From Clostridia bacterium (GTDB taxonomy: Bacteria > Bacillota_A > Clostridia > Christensenellales > Aristaeellaceae): a DNA stretch of 58,202 nt. The notes beneath the pieces were generated by a model. That model did no database searches and was not told the DNA's origin. It was given only the letters and a program-made list of their open reading frames with translations. The stretch is from NCBI GenBank assembly GCA_017518705.1, contig JAFWUC010000019.1, positions 1 to 58,202 on the forward strand. Reading direction: 5' to 3'. A program made the position numbers and the translations under genes. Positions within the stretch are counted from its first letter, which is position 1. Every line of letters starts with the position of its first letter. Shown piece after piece: positions 18,530 to 26,876 of this stretch.

Positions 18530-19435
18530 ATGAGTATTTATCAGAAAAACCTGCGCAGGCTAGGGCTGCTCCTTATAGGCGTTTCCATACTTGACGTGAT
18601 CCTTGAGCTTACGCTCTACAAGTATCTGCTTTCATCCACCATCACATTGAGAAGGCAGGTGCTGACCCCGCTGGGCATCTGCCTGAAAGACGGTATAGGT
18701 CTTCTGATAGGTCTGTCGGCATATTACCTGTTTTATCACAGGGAGCAGTCCAAGCTGCTCGTCAGGATCCAGATCGTCCTTTTCATGATCGCCGTTCCCT
18801 CCATCCTTATCACCTCAAGCGGCAAAGCGACGAACCGTATCGACAGCCTTATAAACGCGACGGTGATCTTAATGGCAATGACGGTATACACCGCGCTTCA
18901 GCTGGAAAGAAGCGAGCGCAACTGGCAGCGCATCAGCAGCACGCGCTCTTCCATGCTGGATCTAAAGCTTCCGGATATCCATCAGTGGTTCAACGCCATA
19001 GAGATCGGTCCCAAGCTGGAGCTCAGCCAGGATATATCATACGTCGTCGACCGTTTTCTGGAAACGTCAAAGGAATCAAAGCCTCTTGAGATCACCGTCC
19101 ATTGTCCTCGCGAAAGCTCCGAAGGGCTTACGACCACCATGCACGAAGTCTTCCAGATGCATTACGAAGACGAGGAGCGGCGCATAAACAGTTATCTTGA
19201 ACAGCGCTATATCCGCGTAATGGCACTGGTCATCATCAGCATCGTGCTGGTATCGCTCTGGATCAACTTCTCCCCTACCGACGATGAAGGCGTTTCCTGG
19301 ACGATACTCAGCAACTTCGCCGCGTTCAGCCTCTGGCAGATCGGCAGCACGTATTTCGAGAGATCCGAAGGCTACAGCGAGCTCCTCAGGGCGCAGATAG
19401 CGAAGCAGGCCAAGCTCCACTTCTGGACGGACTGA
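18530..19435 (+). CDS. Uncharacterised six-helix membrane protein
   Basis: A 301-residue protein with four N-terminal membrane helices (about residues 9-27, 45-66, 76-95, 103-122), a cytoplasmic middle part of about 100 residues, and two more helices (about 227-245 and 258-276). I do not recognise the family and see no catalytic motif. It is followed after 47 bases by the LoaP-like gene and then the aldolase gene, so it probably shares their transcript. The ATG lacks a clear ribosome binding site. The layout (helices, soluble loop, helices) would suit a sensor or scaffold, but this is a guess. Confidence 0.7.
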   Translation: MSIYQKNLRRLGLLLIGVSILDVILELTLYKYLLSSTITLRRQVLTPLGICLKDGIGLLIGLSAYYLFYHREQSKLLVRIQIVLFMIAVPSILITSSGKATNRIDSLINATVILMAMTVYTALQLERSERNWQRISSTRSSMLDLKLPDIHQWFNAIEIGPKLELSQDISYVVDRFLETSKESKPLEITVHCPRESSEGLTTTMHEVFQMHYEDEERRINSYLEQRYIRVMALVIISIVLVSLWINFSPTDDEGVSWTILSNFAAFSLWQIGSTYFERSEGYSELLRAQIAKQAKLHFWTD

Positions 19436-19482
19436 GCGATAGGTAATGGATCTCGATCTTCATCTCATAATTAAGCATATAT

Positions 19483-20013
19483 ATGACTGAAAACCTGATT
19501 ACGGAAAAAGAAAACGATACCCTGAACGTCTACTGCCTTTTCTGCCGAAGCCAGTATTCCGACGACATAGCAATGATGGCAAGCAGGCTGTACGGCGGCG
19601 TATCCTTTTGTCCCAAGCAGATACAGCATACGTTCAAAGCCGGGAAAATGGTCGACGTCGTGCACAAGCTGCTGCCGGGATACGTTTTCATATTCACGAA
19701 CGAGGATGTTGACGCGACCATACGCCGGCGCATCCCCAACGTGCTCAAGCTCCTTGGCGATGAAAAAAGCGGATACAAACTTTGGGGCAACGACCTCGCT
19801 TTCGCGATGATGCTGCTTAAGAACAACGGCGTCTTGGGCAAGACCGCAGTCAATGAAACCGACGGCATCCTGTCGCTGACTCCCGACAGCGAGCTGGGAA
19901 CGAACGCCCGCATCCTCAAGGTCGAGCGCAGAAAACATCGCATGAAAGTCGAGTTCAGTTTCGATAACCAGACGATAGCCACATGGGTCGAATATGTAGT
20001 AGCGAATGCGTGA
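19483..20013 (+). CDS. loaP: LoaP/NusG-like transcription antiterminator
   Basis: This 176-residue protein matches the NusG N-terminal domain followed by a short KOW-like domain. Visible landmarks are NVYCLFCRSQ near the N terminus, the FCPKQIQHTFKAGK segment, LLPGYVFIFTNED (about residues 63-75), then RRIPNVLKLLG. The C-terminal stretch from about residue 135 (LGTNARILKVERRKHRMKVEFSF) fits the KOW part of LoaP proteins. LoaP factors bind a hairpin in the leader RNA of long biosynthetic gene clusters and let polymerase read through terminators. The surface-polymer genes on its left are read from the other strand, so its target is not obvious. The stop is 4 bases before the ATG chosen for the next gene. 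No good ribosome binding site is present. Confidence 0.8.
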   Translation: MTENLITEKENDTLNVYCLFCRSQYSDDIAMMASRLYGGVSFCPKQIQHTFKAGKMVDVVHKLLPGYVFIFTNEDVDATIRRRIPNVLKLLGDEKSGYKLWGNDLAFAMMLLKNNGVLGKTAVNETDGILSLTPDSELGTNARILKVERRKHRMKVEFSFDNQTIATWVEYVVANA

Positions 20014-20017
20014 CACC

Positions 20018-20668
20018 ATGATCAGAGATAAGATTTATCAAAACAGAGTCATAGCCATATCAAGGGGCATCCCTGCCGACAGGATCGTCGATACAGCGCA
20101 GGCGATCTCGCGCGGTGGCATAAAGCTTTTTGAGGTCACATTCGTCCACGATTCCCATTACGGGATCAAAGAGACCCAGCTGTCGATTGAAAAGCTATCA
20201 TCCGCGTTAGGAAACGATATAATCGTCGGCACGGGCACCGTTTTGACGACAGATGAAGTGCATATGGCCGCAGATGCCAGCGCAGCGTTTATTATTTCTC
20301 CCGATACGAATACTCAGGTCATAGAGGAGACAAAAAAGCTCGGGCTTGTTTCCATCCCCGGCGCGATGACACCGACCGAGATCGTCAGGGCGTACGACGC
20401 GGGCGCAGATTTCGTTAAAGTATTCCCTGCTTCGGTCTTGGGTGTGGACTACATCAAAGCCGTCAAAGGTCCCCTCCGCCATATCCCGCTAATCGCCGTG
20501 GGCGGTATAAACAAAGACAACGCTGCCGCCTTTTTATCCGCCGGTGTTGCCGCTCTCGGCATTGGCGGAAACTTAGTTGACAGGAAAGCTCTCCTGTCCG
20601 GAGATTTCCGTCTGCTTACGGAAAGGGCTCAAAGCATTATCAAGGCAGTTTCAGCCGTATCCACGTAA
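20018..20668 (+). CDS. eda: 2-dehydro-3-deoxy-phosphogluconate / 4-hydroxy-2-oxoglutarate aldolase
   Basis: Eda cleaves 2-keto-3-deoxy-6-phosphogluconate to pyruvate and glyceraldehyde 3-phosphate, a class I aldolase of hexuronate and Entner-Doudoroff catabolism. The 216-residue product has the family barrel: RGIPADRIVDTAQAI, catalytic Glu39 in FEVTF, VGTGTVLT (70-77), Schiff-base Lys134 in DFVKVFPAS, and the phosphate-binding AVGGINKDN and GIGGNL loops. Length is normal. ATG 20018 is chosen because it lies just after the upstream stop; ATG 20006, overlapping it, is equally possible, and both would depend on coupled translation. It would fit the glucuronate-linked sugar breakdown suggested by the CE15-like and GH67-like genes further on. 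Confidence 0.92.
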   Translation: MIRDKIYQNRVIAISRGIPADRIVDTAQAISRGGIKLFEVTFVHDSHYGIKETQLSIEKLSSALGNDIIVGTGTVLTTDEVHMAADASAAFIISPDTNTQVIEETKKLGLVSIPGAMTPTEIVRAYDAGADFVKVFPASVLGVDYIKAVKGPLRHIPLIAVGGINKDNAAAFLSAGVAALGIGGNLVDRKALLSGDFRLLTERAQSIIKAVSAVST

Positions 20669-20741
20669 TATCACAGGTACATATTTCATCCGCATCTTAT
20701 GATCCCGAATGTGGGAACGATCATCGGAAATACAAAAAAAA

Positions 20742-20768
20742 GAGAGGAGTATTCGCTCCTCTCTTTTT
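20742..20768 (+). terminator. Bidirectional terminator after eda
   Basis: GAGAGGAG, loop TATTCG, CTCCTCTC, then TTTTT; an A-run precedes it, so it also serves the convergent MATE gene. Confidence 0.88.
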
Positions 20769-20857
20769 ATGCGCAGCAGATCGGTTTTTGTCGGTCCGGC
20801 TCTCTCTGGTGTTTGCAAACTTATCGTCCGCCTCAAGCAATTAAGAACAGGGCACCG

Positions 20858-22168
20858 TCATATCCTTTTCGCCGCGAAGCGCGGACTGACGGTGCAGATA
20901 TAGAGCATGGTGGTCCTGAACACGAACGACGCGATATTGGCAGCGTAAACGCCCCTTACGCCCCATCCCAGCACCATGCAGAACAGCAGCGACAGCGGAA
21001 GGCGGATCAGCCATACGCCGGTCACCGTGGACTTCATTGCGTAGCTTGTGTCGCCGCTCGCCATCACGGCCGGCTCCAGGGCATTTATCGCCTGACCAAG
21101 GATACTGTACGGGATCACCATCCACAGCAGCGCCGCCGCCGAGGAAACGATCTGCTCATCCGCCGAGAACAGCCCCGCACTGAAGCGCGGAAAACAAACT
21201 GCGGGCAGGCACAGCAGCAAAGTGACGCCCAGCGAGATCCAAAAGATGAAAAGGGTGCTTTTCCTCGCTTTTTCTACGTCGCCCGCGCCGCACTCCTGAC
21301 CCACTATCGTGGTGGCGCTGTAGCTGGTAATGGCGTGGCCGATACAGGTGAACTGCTGTATGGCGTTAAGCACGTTTGCGACGCCCGCCTCGAGGGTACC
21401 GAGGCTGACCAGCAGCGAATTTATGGAAACATAGCCTATCTGCACCGCTATGCTGCTCAAGCTTACCGGCGCGCCCACACGCAGCACCCTTTTAAGCACG
21501 GCTTTATCAAACATGAAGACCCGCGAGAGCTTCACGCAGAAACCTTCCCGGCTGCGCAGCACGGCGGCAAGCGACGTCAGCGCGGCGCAGCACCTGCAGC
21601 ACACGAAAGCCAGGGCGACGCCTTTCACGCGCATGCCCCTGCGGACCACGAAAACGTAGACCAGAAGCAGCAGCACGGCATTGCTGACCACGGTCGCGAA
21701 AAGCGCGTAACGCGAATCCCCCTTGGCGCGGAGCACGGAGTTCATGGCGTTGAACAGCACCATGGGCGGCAAGCCGAGCAGCAGCGTCCTGTAATACAGA
21801 GTGCCCTCGGCAAGGAAATCCTCTTCCGCTCCCGGCATCAGCAGCTTCATGGTGAATCCCGAAAACAGCAAAAGCAGCCCGGAAACGATCACCGAAGAGA
21901 TCAGCGACACAGAGATGGTGTGCTCGACCGTACGCGACGCGCTCATCACATCCCGCCGCCCCACGTCTGCCGCGGTTATGACCGCACAGCCCGAAGTGAC
22001 TATGGCGAAAAAAGCGCAGATGAGGTTTATCGCCTGGTTGCCTACGCCCACCGCAGCCAGCGACGACCTGCTCACCGCGCCGGTTATGGCGGAATAGATC
22101 AGGGTCGTCGCCACGCTCGTCATGTTTTCCAGTATTACGGGTATCAAAAAGCGAAAACGGTTTTCCAT
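20858..22168 (-). CDS. MATE family efflux transporter
   Basis: A 436-residue protein with about 12 membrane helices in two homologous halves, the usual size for MATE (multidrug and toxin extrusion) proteins, which export cationic or glycosidic compounds using Na+ or H+. Diagnostic segments are PVILENMTSVATTLIYSAI at the start, LAAVGVGNQ (about residues 37-45), and in the second half GAPVSLSSIAVQIGYVSIN with QQFTCIGHAITSYSATTIVGQ. It is a single gene between its own promoter and the terminator shared with eda. The ATG has no strong ribosome binding site. The substrate cannot be told from sequence. Confidence 0.92.
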   Translation of the reverse strand: MENRFRFLIPVILENMTSVATTLIYSAITGAVSRSSLAAVGVGNQAINLICAFFAIVTSGCAVITAADVGRRDVMSASRTVEHTISVSLISSVIVSGLLLLFSGFTMKLLMPGAEEDFLAEGTLYYRTLLLGLPPMVLFNAMNSVLRAKGDSRYALFATVVSNAVLLLLVYVFVVRRGMRVKGVALAFVCCRCCAALTSLAAVLRSREGFCVKLSRVFMFDKAVLKRVLRVGAPVSLSSIAVQIGYVSINSLLVSLGTLEAGVANVLNAIQQFTCIGHAITSYSATTIVGQECGAGDVEKARKSTLFIFWISLGVTLLLCLPAVCFPRFSAGLFSADEQIVSSAAALLWMVIPYSILGQAINALEPAVMASGDTSYAMKSTVTGVWLIRLPLSLLFCMVLGWGVRGVYAANIASFVFRTTMLYICTVSPRFAAKRI

Positions 22169-22231
22169 TTTATCTGCTTACGCTCTGCATCATCGTATTT
22201 TGCCTTGAAGCCGCGCGCGGCTCCACGCTTT

Positions 22232-22261
22232 ATTTTACCACATCCGCCCCGCGCGATTCAA
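22232..22261 (-). promoter_or_regulatory. Probable promoter of the MATE gene
   Basis: On the minus strand TTGAAT (22256-22261) and TAAAAT (22232-22237) are 18 bp apart, about 60 bases before the ATG. Confidence 0.55.
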
Positions 22262-22324
22262 TATACATCCTGCCTTTTGATGTCGAAATGTCGGCATGTC
22301 CGGCGTGTTTTATGAAGGATATGC

Positions 22325-22358
22325 AAAAACAAAAGAGGCTCGGATGAGTCTCTTTTGT
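22325..22358 (-). terminator. Terminator after the cystatin-like gene
   Basis: Arms ACAAAAGAG (22329-22337) and CTCTTTTGT (22350-22358) enclose a short loop; on the minus strand the stem ends in TTTTGTTTTTGC. Confidence 0.75.
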
Positions 22359-22399
22359 CCGTCATTTGATCATTCCGGAGCGGTATGCCGTCTTTCGGA

Positions 22400-22756
22400 T
22401 CAATACTCGCACAGCGCGCCGAAGTCGAAATCCACGATGCTGAGCACTTCAACTTCGCCTTCCAGGTTCTCGTACAGGTAGACCAGCTTGTAGGCGGGCT
22501 GCGCGTCGGGCGCTACCACCGTCGCCTGAGCCAGGAAGCAGTGGTTCGTGCCGGCCACGATCTGGGAACCGAGGTACGCTACGGGCTCATAATCCACACC
22601 CAGCAGCTTCTCCATGCCCTTGTCGAACAGGGCTTTGTTTTCTTCGGTGATCTCGGGGGACTGGGAATGAGTCCAGCCGCCCACCATAAGGCCTTCCGCG
22701 ATGGCAAGAGAGGCGATCAGCATGACCGCTAAAACGACGCAGATTATCTTCTTCAT
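22400..22756 (-). CDS. Secreted cystatin-like protein
   Basis: This 118-residue protein has a signal peptide (cleavage after LAIA, residue 20) and a mature part that follows the cystatin/stefin fold closely. Gly26-Gly27 near the mature N terminus matches the conserved glycine of the N-terminal inhibitory trunk. A helix (about 37-52) leads to QIVAGTN at 65-71, the QxVxG hairpin that enters the active site of papain-like cysteine proteases. A final strand pair (LVYLYENL, VEVLSIVDFD) completes the sheet. It has no second-hairpin PW motif, as in stefins. AAAGGAG stands before the ATG. It lies 114 bases after the EamA transporter gene on the same strand and ends at its own terminator. A role as an exported cysteine-protease inhibitor is an inference from motif and fold order. 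Confidence 0.75.
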   Translation of the reverse strand: MKKIICVVLAVMLIASLAIAEGLMVGGWTHSQSPEITEENKALFDKGMEKLLGVDYEPVAYLGSQIVAGTNHCFLAQATVVAPDAQPAYKLVYLYENLEGEVEVLSIVDFDFGALCEY

Positions 22757-22870
22757 TGTTGTTTCTCCTTTTATCTGTTTCTGATTTCAATTCCGTTTTT
22801 TCCGTCCCGGTCTCCTGCCGGTGACATACTTTTATACGTTCCTTACAGGGGGATGGCAGCGTCCGGTCTG

Positions 22871-23764
22871 TTAAGATTTGGTTTTATCTGTTTGGATCTC
22901 GCTTATGACCGCAGAACCGATTATCATGACCGCGCCCAGTATCCCAGCAGCGCGCAGCGCTTCTTTCAGGAACAGTGCCGAAAACAGCAGCGCGGACACC
23001 GGGTCGATATAGCTTAATATGGCGACAGACTGGGCTTTCAGCCCGTCTATGCTCCCGAAATACAGCACATATGCGATCCCCGTATGCAGTATCCCCATGA
23101 CCAGAAGCAGCAATACGGAGTTTGTCGTAAAGCCTTCACCGCTTATACCGCCCGTGACAAGCAGATACGGCACCATCACAAGCCCCGCGGACAAAAGCTG
23201 TATGACGGTCTTAAGATAAGCATCCACGCCGCTTATCCGCTTGTTCATTATTACGACCGCGGAATAAAACACCGCGGCTCCAAGCCCCAGAATGATGCCC
23301 TTCGCGTTCGTCGCGGGCAGTTCCCCGCCCCCTGTCACGCCCGACACCAGCACCATGCCCGCTATCGCGATAAACGCGCAGACCGCGCGTTTTGCCGTAA
23401 GCTTTTCCCTGAATATCACGGGCGAAAGCAGCACCACTATGGTGGGCTGCATGTAATAGCACAGCGTGGCGACTGCGACCGTCGTGTAGTTATACGCCTC
23501 AAACAGCAGTATCCAGTTGATGCCCATCAGCGCTCCCGAAAGCGCCAGCAGCGCTTTGGTGCGAAAAGGCAGTCTGTCCGCGGCTTTTTTTCGTCTCAGT
23601 TTGATGAAAGCCAGTATAAACAGACCGCCCGTTATCCCCCGTGAGAAGGCCAGAAAAGCGGAAGGAAGGGGAACTGCTCTGCGGAAAACGCCTATCGTTC
23701 CGAAAATGAGCATGGACGAAATGATCATGATCACCGACCTAAAGTCGTTCCCTGTTTTATCCAT
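22871..23764 (-). CDS. EamA/DMT family transporter
   Basis: A 297-residue membrane protein with ten predicted helices formed by two EamA repeats, typical of drug/metabolite transporters. Landmarks are MIISSMLIFGTIGVFRRAV at the start, WILLFEAYNYTTVAVATLCYY in repeat 1 and GIAYVLYFGSIDGLKAQSVA with SYIDPVSALLFSALFLKE in repeat 2. GGGAAGG stands just before the ATG. It begins 30 bases after the GH63-like gene, so it is probably the third gene of the esterase/glycosidase operon and may export or import a small product of that pathway. Confidence 0.9.
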   Translation of the reverse strand: MDKTGNDFRSVIMIISSMLIFGTIGVFRRAVPLPSAFLAFSRGITGGLFILAFIKLRRKKAADRLPFRTKALLALSGALMGINWILLFEAYNYTTVAVATLCYYMQPTIVVLLSPVIFREKLTAKRAVCAFIAIAGMVLVSGVTGGGELPATNAKGIILGLGAAVFYSAVVIMNKRISGVDAYLKTVIQLLSAGLVMVPYLLVTGGISGEGFTTNSVLLLLVMGILHTGIAYVLYFGSIDGLKAQSVAILSYIDPVSALLFSALFLKEALRAAGILGAVMIIGSAVISEIQTDKTKS

Positions 23765-23794
23765 GCCTTCCCTTCCCCCGTTTTGCTGTGTTTA

Positions 23795-25510
23795 TCAGCT
23801 GTTTTTCAGCAGATATTCGTTCGTCATGGCCAGAAACGCGCTTGCCGTCCAGGTATATGCGCGGTCCCTCAGTCCCGCGCCCGTAACGGCGTCGAAGTTC
23901 TCCGCAAAACCCGATGTGCTCACCATATCCGCGAAGCGCCGCGCCGTATCGCGCGCGAGCTCCGTCTCACCGCAGCGGAAAAGCCCGTCCGTGATCAGCA
24001 TCGTGCTCGGCGCCCATATGGGGCCGCGCCAGTATCCGTCGCTTAAGTAATCCGGGCTTTTGAACGCCTCGGTGGAGAAGCCGTGTTCGCCCCGGAAAGT
24101 GTTGCCCGAGAGCACTTCGATCATGCGCCTGCGTTTGTCTTCGGGAAGCCTCTCCCCGAGCACTATGCACACATACGGCAGAAGGCTCCGGTTGGGAACG
24201 ATCTCGCGGCTCCCGCTTCGTACCGCCGTGGGAAGCCCGTCGATAAACAGATTTTTGAGCATCCTGTCCAAAAGGCCGTTCGACCTTTTAAGCCACTTTG
24301 CCCGGGCCTTCTCTTTTCCGAGTCTGCCGGCCAGATCCGCCAGCACATCCATCTGTATGACCAGGAACGCCTGCAGTTCCGGCGTGGCTATGGGCGGGAC
24401 TACCGAAAATGCCGTGGAATTGTCCCAGCCGGAATCGTTGCCGTGGTTGTACTCGCACAGACCGTCCCCGTCGTAGTCCCTGTATTCGAGCCACCACTTG
24501 GTCCATTTGCTCAGCCGCGCGTAGGCCTCCTTGAGCTGCGCGTCCGAAAGCGTCATGTTTTTCATCATCCAGCGCAGCGCCCAGCCGTGGATGGGCGGTT
24601 TGCAGAAATTCCACACCATGTTGGCGTCGTTGATGCTGTCCGGAAGAAGGCCGGTGGGGTCCTGCCGGTCGAACACCAGCATAAACTGGTCCCACGCCAG
24701 CTGCGGCGCGCCGTACGACAGCGCGATGGCGTTAAAGCAGTGATCCCAGCTCCACACGTTTTTCATCCAGTTCTTGGACATCATCATCGCGTCCCGCGAG
24801 AGCAGGCCGTTTTTATTTACGATGCTGGCCCACAAGAGATATGCGGCCTTTTCGGCTGTTTTTTTGTATTTGGCAGGGCAGGACGGCATGCGCCCGGCAA
24901 AGGCGGCAAGGTTTTCCGCGGCGCGTGACGCGCTTTCCCTAAAGTCGAACTCCTTCCACCGGCCGTCCCACTCCGTCGTGATCTCCTTAAGCACCAGCAT
25001 AAAGCCGTCCCTGCCCGAGAGCGTCAGACGCGTGCGCACGGCGCCTTTCTCCTTCCAGACTTGGTCGAGCGCAGCCGTCCCCTTCTGAACGTGCATCAGG
25101 CAGCGGCAGTTGTTCTTGAAGCAGTTGGCCATCTCAAAGTCGCGGCCATCCCTTGAAAAACGGTAGATGTAATTGAATGCGCCCCGGTCGGACATGAAAT
25201 CGAGCGTGACCTCCAGCCCGGCGCCGCCCCGCACCAGCAGTGTCCCGGGATCGTCAAAGCAGAATTCGACTTTTCCCTTTCCGCACTTAAGCGCCAGCGC
25301 CGCGCCCTTAAGTTCCGGCACATAATCCGCGCTTTCGCCTTTGCTCTCTATGCTTATCCGAGCGATCAGCGGCATGGAAGCGGAACCATGCACGGTCCTC
25401 AGATACAGCCCCGGCTCGTTTATGCAGCCGCACCAGTTTTTCCCGACTTCGGATATGACAAGGTATGAACCTTTGAAGCTGAAAGGTGTGGTCTTAAGAT
25501 TGATGGTCAT
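23795..25510 (-). CDS. GH63/MGH1-like glycoside hydrolase
   Basis: A 571-residue cytoplasmic-looking enzyme without signal peptide. The N-terminal third is beta-rich; the rest is an (alpha/alpha)6 barrel of the GH63/GH37/mannosylglycerate-hydrolase-like clan. Diagnostic segments are WSWDHCFNAIALSYG and WDQFMLVFDRQDPTGLLPD (with a general-acid type Asp), DGDGLCEYNHGNDSGWDNS, and near the C terminus SDGYWRGPIWAPST. These enzymes invert alpha-linked glucosides, mannosides or similar. It sits 46 bases after the CE15-like esterase gene and 30 before the EamA transporter gene. Substrate is not clear; intracellular action on an imported, partly deacylated oligosaccharide would suit the context. Confidence 0.83.
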   Translation of the reverse strand: MTINLKTTPFSFKGSYLVISEVGKNWCGCINEPGLYLRTVHGSASMPLIARISIESKGESADYVPELKGAALALKCGKGKVEFCFDDPGTLLVRGGAGLEVTLDFMSDRGAFNYIYRFSRDGRDFEMANCFKNNCRCLMHVQKGTAALDQVWKEKGAVRTRLTLSGRDGFMLVLKEITTEWDGRWKEFDFRESASRAAENLAAFAGRMPSCPAKYKKTAEKAAYLLWASIVNKNGLLSRDAMMMSKNWMKNVWSWDHCFNAIALSYGAPQLAWDQFMLVFDRQDPTGLLPDSINDANMVWNFCKPPIHGWALRWMMKNMTLSDAQLKEAYARLSKWTKWWLEYRDYDGDGLCEYNHGNDSGWDNSTAFSVVPPIATPELQAFLVIQMDVLADLAGRLGKEKARAKWLKRSNGLLDRMLKNLFIDGLPTAVRSGSREIVPNRSLLPYVCIVLGERLPEDKRRRMIEVLSGNTFRGEHGFSTEAFKSPDYLSDGYWRGPIWAPSTMLITDGLFRCGETELARDTARRFADMVSTSGFAENFDAVTGAGLRDRAYTWTASAFLAMTNEYLLKNS

Positions 25511-25556
25511 ATTTAGCCTCGCTTTACGGCAGTATTGCTCGCGATTTTGTGAAACG

Positions 25557-26636
25557 CTACCTGTTTAATGCAAGATGCTTATCGATAAAGTCCATGCAGC
25601 GGTTCCAGTCTTCCCTGCTCAGGTAGTGTTCGCCCGTCCTCAGATGGTAACCGATCGAGCCTTCATGGCAGACCTCGACCGCCTTTGGAAGCCGGTCCTC
25701 GCACACGAAGCCCGGCAGACCGAGCCCTGCATAGACTTTTCCCGCCGCATAGCAGGACAGATATTCGCTGTCGGGGTCTGCCCAGGTATCTTCTTCCGCG
25801 CTGGCGACGTAGGCGTATCTGGGAGCGAGGGACGCCACCAGAAAATGCTGGTCAAACGGCGCGTCGTACTCTTTACCCGCGTACTTGCGGTAGTTTTCGC
25901 AGAACCAGAACGGGAACACCTTGGTGATCCTTTCGATGGATTCGCCGACTTTTCCCCTTGAAACGGCGGCGCCGCTGCAGCCGGAATCGTTGGAATAGGT
26001 GAACCTGAAGCGCTCATCCAGCATTCCTGCCACCAGCGACGTTTTGCCGAGTCTGGAATGCCCCGCCACGCAGGCTCCCTGAGGGTCCAGCTTTTCCAGC
26101 GTGAGGGCGTAATCCAGCGCCCTTGAGGCCGCCCAGGCCCAGACGCGGATCTTTCCGGCGTGGCAGGGCTGCTTTTCGACCCCTTTATACAGAATATCCA
26201 TCAAGGGATCGCTTTCCAGTTTTTCCCTTGCCATATCCCTTGTCACGTCGTTATAGCAGAAAGAGACCACCGCGTAACCGCGGTCGCAGATCTCCTCCAC
26301 GGGCAGGTACTTGTCCGGTATGGCGTCGCTGAAATTGATAAACACGAAAAACGGCAGTTTCCCGCCTTTTTTCGGTATCGTGGTATATATCGGGAAGGAG
26401 AACCGGTCCTCTCCGAAGCGCGCCGTAAGCGTCACTTTTCTCTGTTCGGCCCGCCCGGCGCAAAAAGACGACGGCGCCGACTCTTCCCAGGTGAGTTCAT
26501 CGTGTTCTTTCGGCATGAAACCGTATTCTTCCCGGCAAAGCAGCTGAACGATCGCCCACCTGCGGCTTTCCCAGTCTCCGGCGGTCCCGTCCCATACAGG
26601 CATCACGTTCCTGTCCCGCAAAAGTTCCTCAAGCAT
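25557..26636 (-). CDS. CE15-like alpha/beta-hydrolase (glucuronoyl esterase-like)
   Basis: A 359-residue alpha/beta-hydrolase. The nucleophile elbow is GHSRLGK with Ser194, the GxSRxGK form seen in CE15 glucuronoyl esterases and related acyl esterases; next comes FTYSNDSGCSGAAVSRGKVGE, which matches the oxyanion-side loop of that group, and a late His in GSIGYHLRTGEHYLS can complete the triad. There is no signal peptide, which is unusual for enzymes acting on lignin-carbohydrate esters and suggests an imported substrate. The start at 26636 follows GGGGGA by seven bases. It is the first gene of an operon with the GH63-like enzyme and EamA transporter, driven by a near-perfect promoter. Confidence 0.75.
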   Translation of the reverse strand: MLEELLRDRNVMPVWDGTAGDWESRRWAIVQLLCREEYGFMPKEHDELTWEESAPSSFCAGRAEQRKVTLTARFGEDRFSFPIYTTIPKKGGKLPFFVFINFSDAIPDKYLPVEEICDRGYAVVSFCYNDVTRDMAREKLESDPLMDILYKGVEKQPCHAGKIRVWAWAASRALDYALTLEKLDPQGACVAGHSRLGKTSLVAGMLDERFRFTYSNDSGCSGAAVSRGKVGESIERITKVFPFWFCENYRKYAGKEYDAPFDQHFLVASLAPRYAYVASAEEDTWADPDSEYLSCYAAGKVYAGLGLPGFVCEDRLPKAVEVCHEGSIGYHLRTGEHYLSREDWNRCMDFIDKHLALNR

Positions 26637-26684
26637 ATTCAGTCCCCCTTTATCGTCCTCGCGCACTTTCGTTTTCCCGATACA

Positions 26685-26713
26685 GTTTTATCAGAAACGG
26701 GCGGTTTTGTCAA
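26685..26713 (-). promoter_or_regulatory. Promoter of the esterase/GH63-like operon
   Basis: On the minus strand TTGACA (26708-26713) and TAAAAC (26685-26690) are 17 bp apart, about 50 bases before the esterase ATG. Confidence 0.65.
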
Positions 26714-26820
26714 TGCCGCGCGCTGCGGAGTTTGGCGGTATAAAAAACAGCGGAAGCGTCTGTATTCCCTGCTGACCGCCCGCATTGTTCGCCAGATCCC
26801 GGCTTTAAATCGTTCATGCC

Positions 26821-26849
26821 TTGACTTTGTCCGGTTCATATGGCATACT
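26821..26849 (+). promoter_or_regulatory. Promoter of the MmcQ/GH32-like/RpiB-like genes
   Basis: TTGACT (26821-26826) and CATACT (26844-26849) are 17 bp apart, with the ATG about 28 bases downstream. Confidence 0.55.
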
Positions 26850-26876
26850 TTGAATCGATATTTACGGGAGATTCGC

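Noticed and set aside
18511..18594. 27-codon frame from ATG 18511 overlapping the start of the membrane protein gene, with AGGGG upstream
   Set aside because: Its product has no leader-peptide features; it could regulate translation but nothing beyond spacing supports it.
20699..22315. Long plus-strand frame over the MATE gene
   Set aside because: Its product is low-complexity (His/Arg/Gln-rich) and lies antisense to a protein with all MATE landmarks.
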